Under the pieces are notes generated by a model. That model was not told where the DNA came from and did no database searches. It worked only from the letters and a program-made list of their open reading frames with translations. From assembly GCA_905331475.1 (NCBI GenBank), contig CAJNYU010002695.1, positions 62,001 to 126,000 of the forward strand: 64,000 nt of DNA, given 5' to 3'. Positions 35,155 through 48,194 of this stretch are shown one piece after another. Source of the stretch: Rotaria socialis (taxonomy: Eukaryota; Rotifera; Eurotatoria; Philodinida; Philodinidae). Position numbers and translations under genes: made by a program. How positions within the stretch are numbered: position 1 is the stretch's first letter; each line of letters opens with the position of its first letter.

Positions 35155-36888
35155 ATGTCTACCAAGTTCAATAACCCTAGAGACAACGCAAAGAATGGCC
35201 CGAAAAACAATCCAAAAGTCAGCCCTTACGACAGCGTGAAGAGTGGTCTTATAAACAATCTAAAGAATGGCCCTTATGATACCGTGAAGACTAGCCATAC
35301 AAACAATGTAAAGAATGACCCTACTGACAATTTAAAGAGTCACCCTGCAGACAATATTCCTGCAGACGATGTAGAGAATGTTCCTACAGACAACACGAAG
35401 AAGGGTCCTACAGACAACGTAGATAATATCCCTACAGACAACACAAAGAAGGACTCTGTCAACAACGCTGGAAATGGCCCAATTTCTTTGGATTATGACC
35501 TAAGATCTTGTTTGACACCAAATGTGATATTTTGGTCATTTGTTTTGGTAACAGTGGTGATTATACCTATTGCTGTATTTTATCCTTTAACTTACTGTAC
35601 TAACATGGACGTGGGAAGTATCCTCGGGTTTACTTCGATATCAAATGGATTGCCAAGTATGCTTCAACTTCCATTTCGTTTCTGGCAATTATGGAAGCAA
35701 GACGGAGGCGATAGACGTCCACTTAGTGGCCATATTATGGATCTATTTATGTGGGAATACGTTATCAATTTTATACTTCTCACCATTGTATACATCGTCT
35801 CAACATCGGTTCCTATTCCGTAAGGTTGTAGAATTAGTATTTTTCTGAAGATACTTCTTGTTATCTTTGAATTTTTTTTATTGAACAACCAATTTCACTA
35901 TTCTGTTAATACTTTATCAGAAAACAGAAACTATACAAAATTATCGGAATTTATACATTCATTATTCGAACTAAAATAATTGTATTTGCAATGAAAGAAA
36001 TGATTACCTCTAAACATCAATAGTTCTAGAGAAATGCAGATAAAACTTTTTTTTTTAGTTGAACACATCTTCATGAATACGATCAGATGGACTTAGCTCT
36101 TTCTGAACCTAGCATGAGTGAGATTACCATCAATTCTATCGCTTTTCCGACTCGAATAGTATTACAGAATTCTTATCGTATCACTTTTTTTATGTGTCAT
36201 ATGAAAGAATCATCTGCGATCTCAGTCACTTCGCAATAGTTTTATCTCTTCTTCAGGAACAAAACTTTTTGTAGCAATAGATACTTTAATAATTTGTTTC
36301 CTTAAAAATTTCCCAGTGCATGTCACTCGCGTAATAGCCATTCCCTATGGCCATCTTCAGTTTCTATTTTATTTTCTTGTCTCTTAACTATAATTGAGGA
36401 TCTCCATCTTATGATTTCTTTTCAGACAACTGTTTTTGATGATACCATCTATTCTTGTCGGTAATGTTACTATTCAGTTCTTCGTATCGCTCCTCCAACC
36501 GCCAGTACCTATCTGGATATCTTCTCTACCACCAGGTCACAAGATGAGACCTGCTGGATATTATATTATGGAAGATATTGTGGCAGTTGACGGCGGTGGT
36601 CGATCGGCTTTCAGAAAAGTTCTCAATCAACGTTACGAAAGTAGTCCGATCTTTCAATGTCTTGTATATGAAATGACTGTGTTCTGGGCAACAGGAGCAC
36701 TTGTTTTCATTGGTGTTAGTGTGGCATTTGCATTCGGAACAAGTTTAAATTTTGCTTTTGGTGCAACACTGATATGGTTTCCAGTATGGGGTTTACTTGG
36801 GTTCTTGCCAACTGTATTGTGGGTGCAACGGCGTCTCAGTCAAGAAACGGATTCATTTCGACTAAAACAGAATCAAATTTCGACTTGA
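35155..36888 (+). CDS. Multi-pass membrane protein of a mainly fungal-type family, with repetitive Asn-rich N-terminus
   Basis: Two exons (35155-35819 and 36426-36888) join in phase (CC|A) and give 375 residues. Residues 1 to about 115 are hydrophilic and repetitive, made of NGP-x-D-N/S-x-K and PTDN-type units; three PTDN units are spaced exactly 24 bp apart at 35383, 35407 and 35431. About five hydrophobic segments follow. The conserved-looking loop is RPAGYYIMEDIVAVDGGG followed by SAFRKVLNQRYESSPIF. From memory, proteins with RPA-x-Y-x-I-x-EDIVAVDGGGG ... LN-x-RYEASP-x-F and flanking helices are common in ascomycete fungi as uncharacterised membrane proteins, so horizontal transfer is a reasonable inference. 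No function is known. The intron (606 bp) is long for the window. The repetitive N-terminus is probably a later addition. Confidence 0.8.
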
Positions 36889-38975
36889 AGAAATCAGTTG
36901 ATAGGTTTCTGTAAAATTATATCTAATTTAAAGCGCCTTTCAATTTCCTTTCCAATGGATTTTGTGATATAGTAAAGTAAATATGAGTAAAGCCTTTCAA
37001 GAGTTTTTATATGTGGTTAAGTGGGAGCATCTGTACATAATAAGTATTAAAACTAGTTTCATGCTTGCTCATTAGCATCATCTGTTGAATTTTGTGACTT
37101 GCTCAGTAACTGATGTACTTTCGTTCATGATTATCTATATGATTTATCAGAGTTTTGTCGAAGAATCTCTTGTTGATATTTTTCTTAGTTGGATTGATGA
37201 ATTGTCACCGATAATAAGTGGCTGACGACCTTGTTTCTATTTTCTGAAGTCGCCATTAGCGTTAGGTTACGGTGGTCTTATAATTTGCGACGAACGTCTC
37301 TAGTATCTGAATCGTAGCGGAATGTCTCGATTGGAAATAAAATGATGGCATTGACTTGAGAGATAGAAATACGTTTGATAAGAGTCCTGAATCTTATGTC
37401 TTTTTTGTTAGTAGAGGATGGGATATTGTGGCGATAGACTGATTCTAAAAATTGACCAATAACTAGAAAATAAATTTCACGTTGATTTTCTATTTCATTT
37501 TCCACTGATGTTGTGTCGCTTGGCTTTATTAACATTAAAACTAGTTTCTTTCTGTTATGTAGTAGAATGAGGTAAAGTTGTCGTCGGTTGTCTGCGTTCA
37601 TCATTCTAATGCTATCACTTTATACTAATACAATGAATTTCTTCAAAAAAATGATAATCTAGTTTTCACGATAAATATTTTAGATGAGATTGAGAGCTTA
37701 CAGTTTGTCCTTCTTGCTTTTGGTTTGGAGCCTCTTTAATTTACTTATCCAAAGAATTATATGGTAAAAGTATCGACTATCAATTTAAAACATAACGATG
37801 TCCCTATCGTTTTGTGATCATTTTCTATGCTGCTGCTGCTGCTGCTGCTGGATCACTTATTCCTTCTCCAATATTTTTTACTGTTTTACATTAGTTCGAT
37901 CATGGAGAAGAATTTTACATGAATATATTTGATAATAGTTATGTGGATAATCTATTATCGAACGCAGAAAAAAAACAAACTGAGCCCTCCTCATATTTTC
38001 ATCTAGTGATAGTTTAAAATATATGCTTGTATTTATTCGATGAATATGGATAGATTTAATTTTACATTGGTTACTGAAACTATAAAAATTATTAGACTTG
38101 GTTATAAATTATTCATGATCTATACTTCGTTACCATAATTTAGTATTGGTACTCAATTGAAATAATGATAAAAGAATCTTTTATTTCTATTCAAGAATAA
38201 AGTCTGAGTCTTCTTATAGTTTTGCTCTATATAATTAGAACAGTAGGAATAAAGTTGATTACTTATTTATTCAAAATTATTTGTTTTTATGCTATAGTAT
38301 GTTGATATACATAAATATATGTTTACAAACGTAGGCTATGACACGCAAGATTATAGTGCCATCGATCTTTTCAACAATAATTATTCTATCTACGTATGCG
38401 TACTAGAAAATTTCTCTTAGATTCTTGATTTAATTTATGACGTAGAATTATCAATAGGATCCCGTTAATAATATGGTCAATATGTTTATAACGGTTGACT
38501 ATATACGCTTTCTTTACGCAGTTTATCAACATATAGAGAGAGAAAACAGAGAACATAGTAAGATTGTTTATGGAAATGTTAATATCCGCTTGTGGGTTAC
38601 ACTGATTTTTCATAACAAACAATTTCTAGACTTTTTATGTTGATTAGGAATAACTGGCTATTCAAATGTCTTTTGGTTAGTATCTCATTGTTTATCAAGG
38701 TGCAACGAGTGCTGTATTGAAGAGAAAAAATAGAATTTTTACTTTTTTTTTATTATGTATAGAAAAAGATTCATTGTGTCACCCGTTATAAAAACGCAAT
38801 CAAGTAATATTAGATATATGTATATATTTATAGTTTTGATCGATGAATGTCGATAAAGATAACGGGTGACGCAGAAAAAAAAATATATGTATAAAAAAAA
38901 CACACTCACACAAATAACAGCAAGAACAAGCGAAACGCATACATGTATAAGACACAAACAAAGGAAAGGTTCAAA
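36889..38975. other. Intergenic region with a TGC microsatellite
   Basis: No gene is assigned. A TGC trinucleotide run lies at about 37828-37850. A 108-codon minus-strand open frame (37278-37604) has no recognisable domain. The right part should contain the MRTF 3' end; AATAAA-like words are plentiful. Confidence 0.45.
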
Positions 38976-41848
38976 TTAAATCATTGGACTCGATGGAGAA
39001 AGTAAATCGAATGAAAGTACATTTTGCTGTTGACATGTTGATAGTGGAGTATCGAAAAGAAGATGATGATCATTACCGAATTGATTAAGAAATTGTGTTA
39101 AATCAGAATTATTATCGTCATATAAATCATTGGTCATTGTTGGAGAAGATATCATCGGCAGCCAATCCATATGTGAAGTAGGGGATGAAGATACATAGGA
39201 ATTTGTAGCATGTGATAGTGAATCATTTGGATGTAGTGGTAATGTTGAACTAGTATCTAAAGATAAAACATTGATATTTCTCTCAATCATACATCTGTTG
39301 AATATTACCAGAAAAATCATCCAATAGACTTAGAATAGCATCATCATCAACTAATTTTTCTTCAATATTTCCCTAGAGAAAAAAGTAATAAACAATTGAT
39401 TTGCTGTTTCTATTTTTGTAATAATATTTTTACCGATTGACATGTGTCATAATAATTACTATCCATAAATGTTGGAAAAGTTGGAGCAGATATCGAATGA
39501 TGTATCGACCATGAATGATTATCTGACGTATGTGATTGAGTTTGATTTGCAAGAAATTGTGCTACAGATTCAGGTGTTAAAGGAACAATAGCATGTTGTT
39601 GTTGTTGTTGGTGGTGGTGTAGTTGTTGCTCATCGTGAATCTTTTGTTTTAATTTTTCTTGTTGATGTATAAGTACTCCTAATGAATTGGAATCAAACGA
39701 TTGATTAATAGAAACAAATTTTGATTTGTTCTTACGTTTTTGTAATTCAACAGATACAATTGGATTACATTTTGGTGGAATCTAATAAAAAAATTAATAT
39801 AGACCTTCAAAAAAAAAAGATTTCAAACAAAAAATCAAACATTTACACTTGTCATATAGTCAACATGATGCATGAGATGTGAAGTCTGCAGTGAAAACGA
39901 ATCTAGTTGTTTTAATTTTTGTACTTGATTTTCTAATTCAATAATTTTTTGTTGTTGGTGCTGATAAAGTTCTTGATCGCTTAATGAAGATGTTGGCACT
40001 AAAAAGAAATATTCATTTGAAAAATAAAATTTTGTTATAACAGGATTGTTTTTAAGCTAATTCTCTCTATTTAACCATAAAATAAGAACACTCAAGAAAA
40101 AGATGCCTATTTTCATCGGCATTATACATGCTGAAGGAAATTAAAAAATGTTTCTATTGGGATGTAAGAAAATACCTGTGGTAACTATTCTTTCATTCTC
40201 AAGGGTGTTCATGTAACTTATCTGATTAGAAAACTATACTATATTACCGACCAATTAGAAATAGATCTTGTAAGAAAATTTTCAAAAAACAACAACTTTC
40301 GTGTTGTTTTTGATTATTTTTCTACCTAGTTCTTCTCACGAGATCAAAAACAATTCTTAATTCTTTTCTTATTATAATATAAAAACTGCATTATTCTTCA
40401 TAGAGTGAATTAACTGAGACGATGATTTTTTACGAAGTATTTCAATTACTTATGAATGTAACAGATGACGTTGATGCATTTGTCAGTTGAGTTGAAGCTG
40501 GTTCGTTATTCATCGTTTGTGACGGAATAATTTTTGTATCTAAACAAGAAAGGAATTTTTTTTAACATGAAATTTCGAATTGTGTGTATTTTACCTGACA
40601 TGTTGACTTTTGCGTTTCTTAATTTTTCAATTAATTTAATTTTCGTGCCTGTTGTACTTAAATTTAATTTTCTACATTCATTTTTTAAATCAGCTAATTT
40701 CATTTTTTCAAATGATTGTATTTCATCTGATATTGTCGATAATAGATTCACATTATCATCAATAGGTTGTTGAAGTAAATTACCTATTGGATTATCATCA
40801 TTATTTGTATCATCGTTATCGTTTCTATCGTCATTTTCAGCTTGTTTATCATCATGAAGTAATTCAAGAAATAATTGTTGCTGTCGTAATTGAATTCTAT
40901 AATGATTTTCATTAAGCGTATTATTATGTTCTAATGGTACGAGAGGTAAAAGTGTTGCTTGAACGGGTTGTACAATAAGTGAGGGTGTCGGTTGTACTGG
41001 CACTTTAGTTATTGCAACTTTTTGCGACGGTCCCTTATATTCATGAAATGTTAAACTCGATTTAACTTTCGATGTTGATATTAATGAACGTTTTGCTGTT
41101 GTTGCTGAAGATTGTCCATTAATTGTATTTGAAAATGAGGATGTTTTTGGACGTAACGGTCGTGGTTGTTGATCAGTTGATGAATAAATTTGTGTTGTTT
41201 GTTTTGATGTTGATTTTGTTGATGGAAATTTAATGCGCCCACCTTGTATAGCTTCTTTCAGATTTGGATCAATTTCTAAAATATTATTTGCAACTAATTC
41301 TAATACACCAGGACGTGCTGCTAATTTATCATTTAAATTATCCGCTAAACGTGCACGCTTTAGTTGACACTGTGTTTTTTGTATAGCTGGGGCTGCTGTT
41401 GTATCTGACAATATATTATGTTCAATTAATAATTGGCGATCAGGTCGAGATATTATTTTATTTTTTAATATATCTTGGGTCTAAAGGGAAAAAAACATCA
41501 ATAATTCAAATAAAAATTTCTTTTAATACTTTTCGCATTTGTAATTGTTTACGTTGTTCATAGAAAGGTAATGGTGCTTTTGGTGGAGGCATAATACCAA
41601 CATCAACAAGTTGTTTCATTGATCGACGTGCTTGTAATTTACGTTTAAGTGCTAAATGAAAAGACAAACTATTCGATCATTTTCAATGGGTTTTTCTATT
41701 TGTTGAACTTACATTCTCGATTTTTTTCAAGATCTTGTGTTAATGACTGTTCATTGATTTGTTGTTTTGGGCTGTCTTCATCTTTGACTGTCGACATTTC
41801 GGGGTTTTTATACGGAATATTCGTGGTATTATTATTATCAAATGCCAT
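38976..41848 (-). CDS. Myocardin-related transcription factor (MRTF/MKL), actin-regulated SRF coactivator
   Basis: MRTFs bind G-actin through N-terminal RPEL motifs and, when released, enter the nucleus and activate SRF targets. Eight exons: 41713-41848, 41530-41651, 40595-41480, 40450-40539, 39847-39998, 39434-39781, 39309-39372 and 38976-39256, giving 692 residues. The RPEL region (about residues 46-154) contains LKRKLQARRSMKQLVDVGIM, ILKNKIISRPDRQLLIEHNI and NDKLAARPGVLELVANNIL, with the basic stretch QLKRARLADN between the last two. A SAP domain (about 341-377) includes MKLADLKNECRKLNL. A Gln-rich leucine-zipper-like helix (about 418-445) contains KIIELENQVQKLKQL. The C-terminal region is acidic/Ser-rich with LSLLDDF and HMDWLPM and probably activates transcription. 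RPEL1 lacks the usual RP pair (RS instead). CAG/CAA and acidic runs occur in the low-complexity spacers. Confidence 0.93.
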
Positions 41849-43379
41849 CACATATAACATAAAAGTTTCAGACTGCCTACTAACAACATTTTCTAAATAA
41901 ATAAAATAGAATCAGGTCATTGATGTTTATAGAGTTTACTTCTGGTCATATTTACTACTGTTGTTCAGTGATTAGTATTCTTTTCTTTGTCTACGACAGC
42001 GGATAGATATTAAACAAAGAATAGAATAGAATAGAACAGACCATCTGTCTTGGTCTCGTTTCTTTTGCTTACTTTATGGCTTGCGATGTCTACATACAAG
42101 CTCGAACGTCGGTAGAAAAAAATGATGTTAGCCATAGCTATAATAGTAATAGGCGACGTACGCAGCGTATTTCCTCTTATATTCTTAACACACAATATTT
42201 TATGATCTTATATATTCTTATAGAAAAAAAGACGATGACGAATGTCAAGGCCAAAAAAAAGATATTGATGGAAACTACTGATACATAAAGAAGATAAAAT
42301 TTGTGATGAAAATAAAACAAACATTTTATTATTATGATCTTTTTTAGTGCTTACAATAATCTACCTATGTCAAAGCTTTGACATCCTAGTCCTAGTTGCA
42401 TGTAGAAAAAAACCTGACTCGAGAAAGAAACGAAATATTGTCATTGATACTAGAATTATTTTGTTTGATTAAAATGTATAAATAAGCCCCGGACAATGAA
42501 TAAATCGATTTGTACTCTAACTCACATTCTATCTATCTCATTGTTGATTCACTTTGTATAATATTTGCTTACTTACTCGACGATAGTATACGGTTAAATA
42601 ATAATATTAATACAATAATGAATCATATGAATTTTTCTGATTGGTTTTTACAAGAATAAATAATTGCGATAGGTGGCGGTAAGAAATGATCTGTACGACC
42701 TGTCAGTTTGAATGTTCTATCGCTATATATATAGTGTTTAGACTAAAGCATACTACAAATAATTTTTTCATATATATATCTATTATAATTATGAATATTG
42801 CACTTAGACATGTGAATCAATCGAAAACATGTTATAATCAAAAGATTGATCGATTGAAAATATTTATTAATGAAAATTTGCTCAGACGAAAACAAAAATG
42901 CCTATAGCTATTCTGCATCAATGAATCGAATAATTGTAAATTGACAACTAACAAAAGTTTATTTGATGTATTCATAAATCAAATTTATTTCAGAATCTGT
43001 ATCTTCTTAGACTTCTTTTCTTGTTTGAAGAGACGAACGTGGAGTTTTTTTTGACCTACAAATAATTCAATATAAATCAGTAGAATATTTAAAATATTTT
43101 ATTGATCATTTCTTTTCAATCGAATATATTTATGCCAATCACATAATTAATATGAACAGCAAACATGCAGTGAAGTAAAATAAGAAATGAATATCATAAT
43201 CAATCACAGAAGCTCAAAAAAAAAGTAATCATATACATTGTTTAAAAGGAATATATTTCGTGTATGCACGACAAAAAATGAATACATAGCTGAACATGAA
43301 CAAAGAAACATCTTTTGGTACAATTTAACAAAAGAACGAACAAATGGACAGAAGTAGATCGTCTTTGCGTTACACTCTA

Positions 43380-43560
43380 ACATGGAATGCGGGTGTGAAG
43401 CTCGAATCGGATCTCCTACGAAAAAAACATGAATACTTCTCATGTAGGCGTAATGAAATTCATCGCTCAGAAAACTCTATCCGTGCTTATTTATCAACAT
43501 ATTTTCAAAGAACGATTTTAATTGTATGATTAATTATTTCTATGATTTATTATCTTAGTT
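43380..43560 (+). repeat. Dispersed repeat, copy 1
   Basis: Shares CTCGAATCGGATCT, then ATGAAATTCATC, GAAAACTC and AACGATTTTAATTG in the same order with 51770-51960. It is a low-copy, diverged interspersed repeat of unknown class, without visible ends. Confidence 0.4.
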
Positions 43561-43586
43561 CCGCTGTAAACAGATAGACTATTGCT

Positions 43587-43662
43587 ATGCTTCGCATCGC
43601 ATTAAAAAAACTAGATGGTATCCGAGTTATTACTCGTATATACGAAATGCAATGCGAAGCAT
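43587..43662. repeat. 17-bp inverted repeat (hairpin)
   Basis: ATGCTTCGCATCGCATT at 43587-43603 and AATGCAATGCGAAGCAT at 43646-43662 pair with one mismatch around a 42-bp loop. The loop itself contains CGAGTTATTACTCG. It may be a fold-back element remnant. Confidence 0.5.
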
Positions 43663-43779
43663 GATTTCAATCTCCAATTAAATCGAAAATACAAATCAGT
43701 ATTCTGCACGTTACTTTCATAATCTCATAGAGTTACTTCTTTTATTGCATTCAAAAATTAAGAAAAAGAAAAGTGTCTT

Positions 43780-43940
43780 TAGAATAGCTTTTCGCCTGAG
43801 GTAGCCATATTAAAATTCATCCCTGAGAAAACTCTACTCAAACTTATCAACACGAATAGACTAGTGGCTAACGTGTATTATTGATAACATCATTTTAATT
43901 ATCTCGAAACTTGAAAGTTGCTATGAATAGCTCGACCTTG
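43780..43940 (+). repeat. Dispersed repeat, copy 2
   Basis: Contains AAATTCATC, GAGAAAACTCTAC, CAAACTTATC, TAGTGGCTA and ATTTTAATTA in the order seen in the copies at 43380 and 51770. More diverged than those. Confidence 0.3.
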
Positions 43941-45035
43941 AGGCTCACATTACGTTTGAATGAATAGTTTTAGGATTTTTCGTTCTTCAGATGATTCGGT
44001 CACACGATGGCAAAATAAGATATGTACGTCGAGAAAGTAATGTAAAAAAGAAAAAAAAAACTAGATATTCCATTTATGTGAACTGAAACATTTTTCAAAA
44101 CATTCAACATTTGATTCTCTAGAAAATTGAACACGAATCCCATAAAAAGTAAAAACTAAAATCCTATTGAATTATTAATGCGTGATTGATGTGTCAACTT
44201 AGTGAAGATTCAAAAGATTTATTTTATTTGTATATTTAAGAATTTTCAAAATGAAACTTTCTTCTCGTGTGAAATTTTTTCTTAAATAAAAAGAAACGTG
44301 TTTTCTTTAGTTAGATAACTCATCTTTTATACATTAAGATTTCGCGATGAAAATTCACCGAAGCAGGACATCAATATTCTATATTCGCAACATTACTTTA
44401 ATAAATATGGTGCCTTTTTATTTGTCTGTTACCAGTTGTTTTTAAAGTTTTTAAAGTTGAGCGTTTGTAATAGTGCTACAATGAAGTTTTTGTATTTTGT
44501 TCTATTGAGTTCGTTGGTTGAGAATCAGATGGAGAATCTTTTCGAAAAATGGTCATTTCAACTAAGTGAATATATCAAGGGGGAATTCATTCGAGCATTC
44601 CCTGACACTCCAATCAATTGCTGATATGTTACGAAACAATATGGCGATTTGAATTTATTCATAATTTGTTTTGATCCATCGACAACTGTGGAACACAACA
44701 GTTTGCGAATGTCTCACGAAATAGTATTATAGAATCAATACTAGACGCTAGTTTACAGTCAGAGACATTCATATGAACAACAAAAAAGCTATAAGATAAA
44801 TATTTCCGTTAGTTACTATTACTTATGAAATGCACAAGCCCACCTATTCGAATAATCGATGCCATTCTCTAGATCTTTTTAATGATTAAACTTTTATAGA
44901 TACTATCAGTTCTGCCAATGTATTGTAAAAGAGTATCGCTGAAAGCAAGAGCACCTATACAGATATCCTGCGTTTCCTATTTATTTATAAACAGAATTAA
45001 AAAGATACTACGTACTTCATGATTTTGACATACAT

Positions 45036-45205
45036 GTCGAACTTGAAACTTGAATTCAACTGAAACTTCAAGTTTCAACTTTCAAGTTTCAAGTTTCAAG
45101 TTTCAAAGGTGTGGGTGCCGGGGAAGCAGTAGTGTCAGAGCAGTAACGTCAAACTTGAAACTTGAAGTTTCAGTTGAATTCAAGTTTCAAGTTTGACACT
45201 ACTGG
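45036..45205. repeat. 40-bp inverted repeat with CAAGTTT heptamer run
   Basis: Arms 45036-45075 and 45158-45197 are inverted copies with one mismatch, each containing TTCAACTGAA/TTCAGTTGAA and AACTTGAAACTTG. A tandem TTTCAAG run sits beside the left arm, and a GC-rich spacer (GGTGCCGGGG) lies between. CAGTAGTGTC at 45127-45136 pairs with GACACTACTG at 45195-45204, giving a second, nested hairpin. Probably a small fold-back element. Confidence 0.6.
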
Positions 45206-47412
45206 ATTTTGATAAATCGAACAAACTATTGGCTCTATATAATCTTTCATGTTTTTAAAGTATTCCAATTAATTTAGTAGCTTTCGATGTTTACTTGAAT
45301 AAAATTACGATTTTTTCAGATAGAGAATCGATTTCATACTCTTTTACACGCATAGAAAAGTAATTCAACTAGTTTTCTAGTGTTTGATAGGTGCCCCTAC
45401 AAAAAAGAAGACATTCAATCTGTTCGCCCTGAAAGTTAGGCCAGATATCATCTTGATGTTCACGAGACGCGATCTAAAATTCTCATTAAACTCATCCTGC
45501 ATATCATGCATTTAGATGTAAATCTACCTGATATCTGTGTGCACGTATTGCGTAGGAATGAAATTCCTTGCTTTTTTCATTCAACAAAATTGATTCGAGA
45601 GAAACGACTAAGAAATTTATTCTCAAAGCAATTTATTGGACTTGCTGATATTTATAATCAATGAAAACACAAACTCAAAGAAACGTTGAATTTACTTTCG
45701 CCACTCTTTTACTACTATCATTCACACTGATTTTCATGTTTTACTTCTTCAAATTAGCACGTCATTTGATACTTCTCGATTTCTCTTTGCGCTGTTTTTT
45801 ATATTAGTACGCGTGGTTAGTTATGAGTCGAGCTACAGTTGCCAAGTTCGAACCCTCAACATTGTATTATGTTCTCAGATACAGGATGATTTACTTTCTT
45901 TTGCACATTTCATTCAATTTTTCTATCGAATCATCCATTTGTCACCCATTCTATCCCTGGGAAAAAAAGTTCAATCGATGATTTGCGTTGAGTAAATTAT
46001 AGTCATCCAATCATTAGAGTATTTCTCAGTAATATATAGTTATATAGAACAACAGTTACTGTATCTATTGTAGTTATAGAGCTTTATAGCTAAATTCGAT
46101 ATCATGCGAATAGTATCGAAAGTTTCAACAGTAAAGCTTTATTTCCTTCTCTAACTCAGAACAAATTTTGATCTGAGTAAAATATAAGTATGCAAAACTT
46201 GCATTTAATCATTTTTAGAAGTTTTCGGTTTTCCTATCCAGAAAACTACGGTAAACTGAAGAAAGCGAACAAAAATATGCGAATCATGCCGTACAAAAGT
46301 AATTTTTTTTGATATTATCATATATCATATCTAATACAATGTAAATGTAAACAACCGATTTACAATGATACTATGAAATGCAAAAAGGTTTATTTTTCGA
46401 TTTTTCTATTGGCCCTTAAAGAATACGACAGTTGTTATTACTTGCAAGATCAATAAACTATTTCCAAACGATAATTTTTTGCTGAATAGACTGAAAAATT
46501 CTTATTTTTAAACTAGAAAAAAATTCATTTGCTTAAAACTTTAGTTCTATTTGCATTTTACCTAGATTTTTCTTATTGGAAAGACTTTTCTCTTGCTTGT
46601 AAAATTAAGAACTATGTCTTTTATGAAGAGGAACAAACTGTACTAAGAGATTTTTAATATTTCTAACACATTAGGTTGAAAAATTCGAACCTGAAGATAA
46701 ATATTTTTTCTTTGAGAAGCAACAGTTTTCAGAAGAAACAAAAAAGAAAACTGTCTTTCGTTCGACAATGCCAATGTTTTATGTTGTATTTCAAATTCTC
46801 AAAAACTATCAATGGCAATATTGGCCTTATGCATGGCTCGACAACAAAAATAAAAACGTTCTGTTCTGTTTTTTATCTCCTGTCAACACAAATACATATT
46901 TGTGCGATTATTGTTTGGTCACTCTAAATATAAAGAATGAAAGTATGTAAATTGCATATAATTAATTTTAAACTAATATCATTCAAAGTAATTACTCTGC
47001 TTATATTCTGATTTAGCTACGAGAAACAGTTCTTTCTATTATCTACTAAACAGAGTAAGTTGATTACAAACATTCTCATGAGTGAATGCAAACTTTCTTT
47101 CTGTTGAAGTATCTCAATTCATTCATATTTTTACATGAGATAGCATGAATCGTTCTTATTTTTTTATTTTATTAATTATCGATGATTATCGAAAACTGTA
47201 TAGAAATTAAAATACAAGACTTTGTTAGTCGACATTTATACAATAACTAATCTGAAAATCGTATAAATTATGTTGTGTATATCGAACAGAGACGAAATTG
47301 AGATAATTAAATTTCTTTTATATTAATATAGAAAACTAGCAGAAACATAGGAATGAGAAAAAAGTATTTTCATAGAGAGTTCTAGTTTGCTATCTAATGG
47401 TACCAATCCTAG

Positions 47413-47631
47413 TTACGGCATGCCACAAGACTGAGCGCTTAATTTCCAGTGTTGCTGAATCAAGTACATCAAGTCCCCAACAATTACATTGTACGTTGCG
47501 CCATTGGGTGCATTGTATGTAGTGCCGAATTTCCACGCACATAAGTCTGCATTTTCCTAATAGCTTCCATAATACCAATCGGTCGAATATGGATCTGTGA
47601 CTGTTTCAGTAGCTTCATATGCAATAATCAG
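47413..47631 (-). pseudogene. Fragment of a secreted HEL-EA-TDP/CAW-motif protein (EXORDIUM/PHI-1-like)
   Basis: Read on the minus strand, one frame gives AYEATETVTDPYSTDWYYGS, one TAG, then ENADLCAWKFGTTYNAPNGA, followed by YLIQQHWKLSAQSCG and a stop. About 72 codons are open apart from the TAG. The pattern E-A-x-TDP ... WY ... D-x-CAW-x-FG ... NG-x-x-YN ... QxxW ... C resembles the conserved C-terminal part of secreted proteins found in bacteria, fungi and plants (EXORDIUM/PHI-1-like). The N-terminal two thirds is absent, and stops lie directly upstream. It is probably a decayed, possibly horizontally acquired gene. The family name is from memory and uncertain; the coding-like pattern is seen directly. 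Confidence 0.5.
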
Positions 47632-48057
47632 TCATTAAAATATATCATCATCACTTCACACCAATTCCTTCGAAAGGAATCCAATGCTATATCGAATCGA
47701 CCGTCGAGACAAACCGAATGCTACGGAGTTTTCATAAGTTACATTTGTATATTACAGTAACACAGCATATTGATTACTCAAAATTTTATCTCATAAACTG
47801 GTATAAACGATGTAATCCCATTTCTTCGAACTAAATTTATGGTTGGATTTACTTAAGAGTGTAAACATTGTAACGAAAACGGCCAACATCAAATCGTAAT
47901 GATTTACATGTATCGACAGTGAAGCACATATACACTTAACTTTTTCGCATACACAGTAAGTCATGGTTACAACTTTCGTCTTAAATAAACTTTATTGCCT
48001 TTCTTTCTATCCTTGGAACAACACTGGAACAAAACAGTGCAGAGAGAAAGGAAGGAT

Positions 48058-48194
48058 CAAGGGGGAAAAAGCGATTTATGATTTATTGATTTAAAGTGAG
48101 TTTAAGTGATTTTTTGATTTAAGGTGATTTTTTGATTTAAGGTGATTTAATTTTGATTTTTAGCTGAGCTAAATCAGTTTTTCCTCCTTGTCCA
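48058..48194. mobile_element. 137-bp MITE-like element with CAAGGGGGAAAAA ends
   Basis: The left end CAAGGGGGAAAAAGCGATTTA and the right end (reverse complement CAAGGAGGAAAAACTGATTT) form a terminal inverted repeat. The interior is a GATTTAAGGTGATTTTT tandem. A related copy at about 50700-50859 ends GCTTTTTCCCCCTTG. No target duplication found. Confidence 0.5.

Noticed and set aside
37278-37604. 108-codon minus-strand open frame
   Set aside because: No recognisable motif, no splice partners and composition like the surrounding intergenic DNA.
45800-45870. tRNA-like A and B box words (TAGTACGCGTGG and GTTCGAACCC)
   Set aside because: Spacing is about right, but the acceptor and T stems do not pair, so neither a tRNA nor a clear tRNA-derived SINE is supported.
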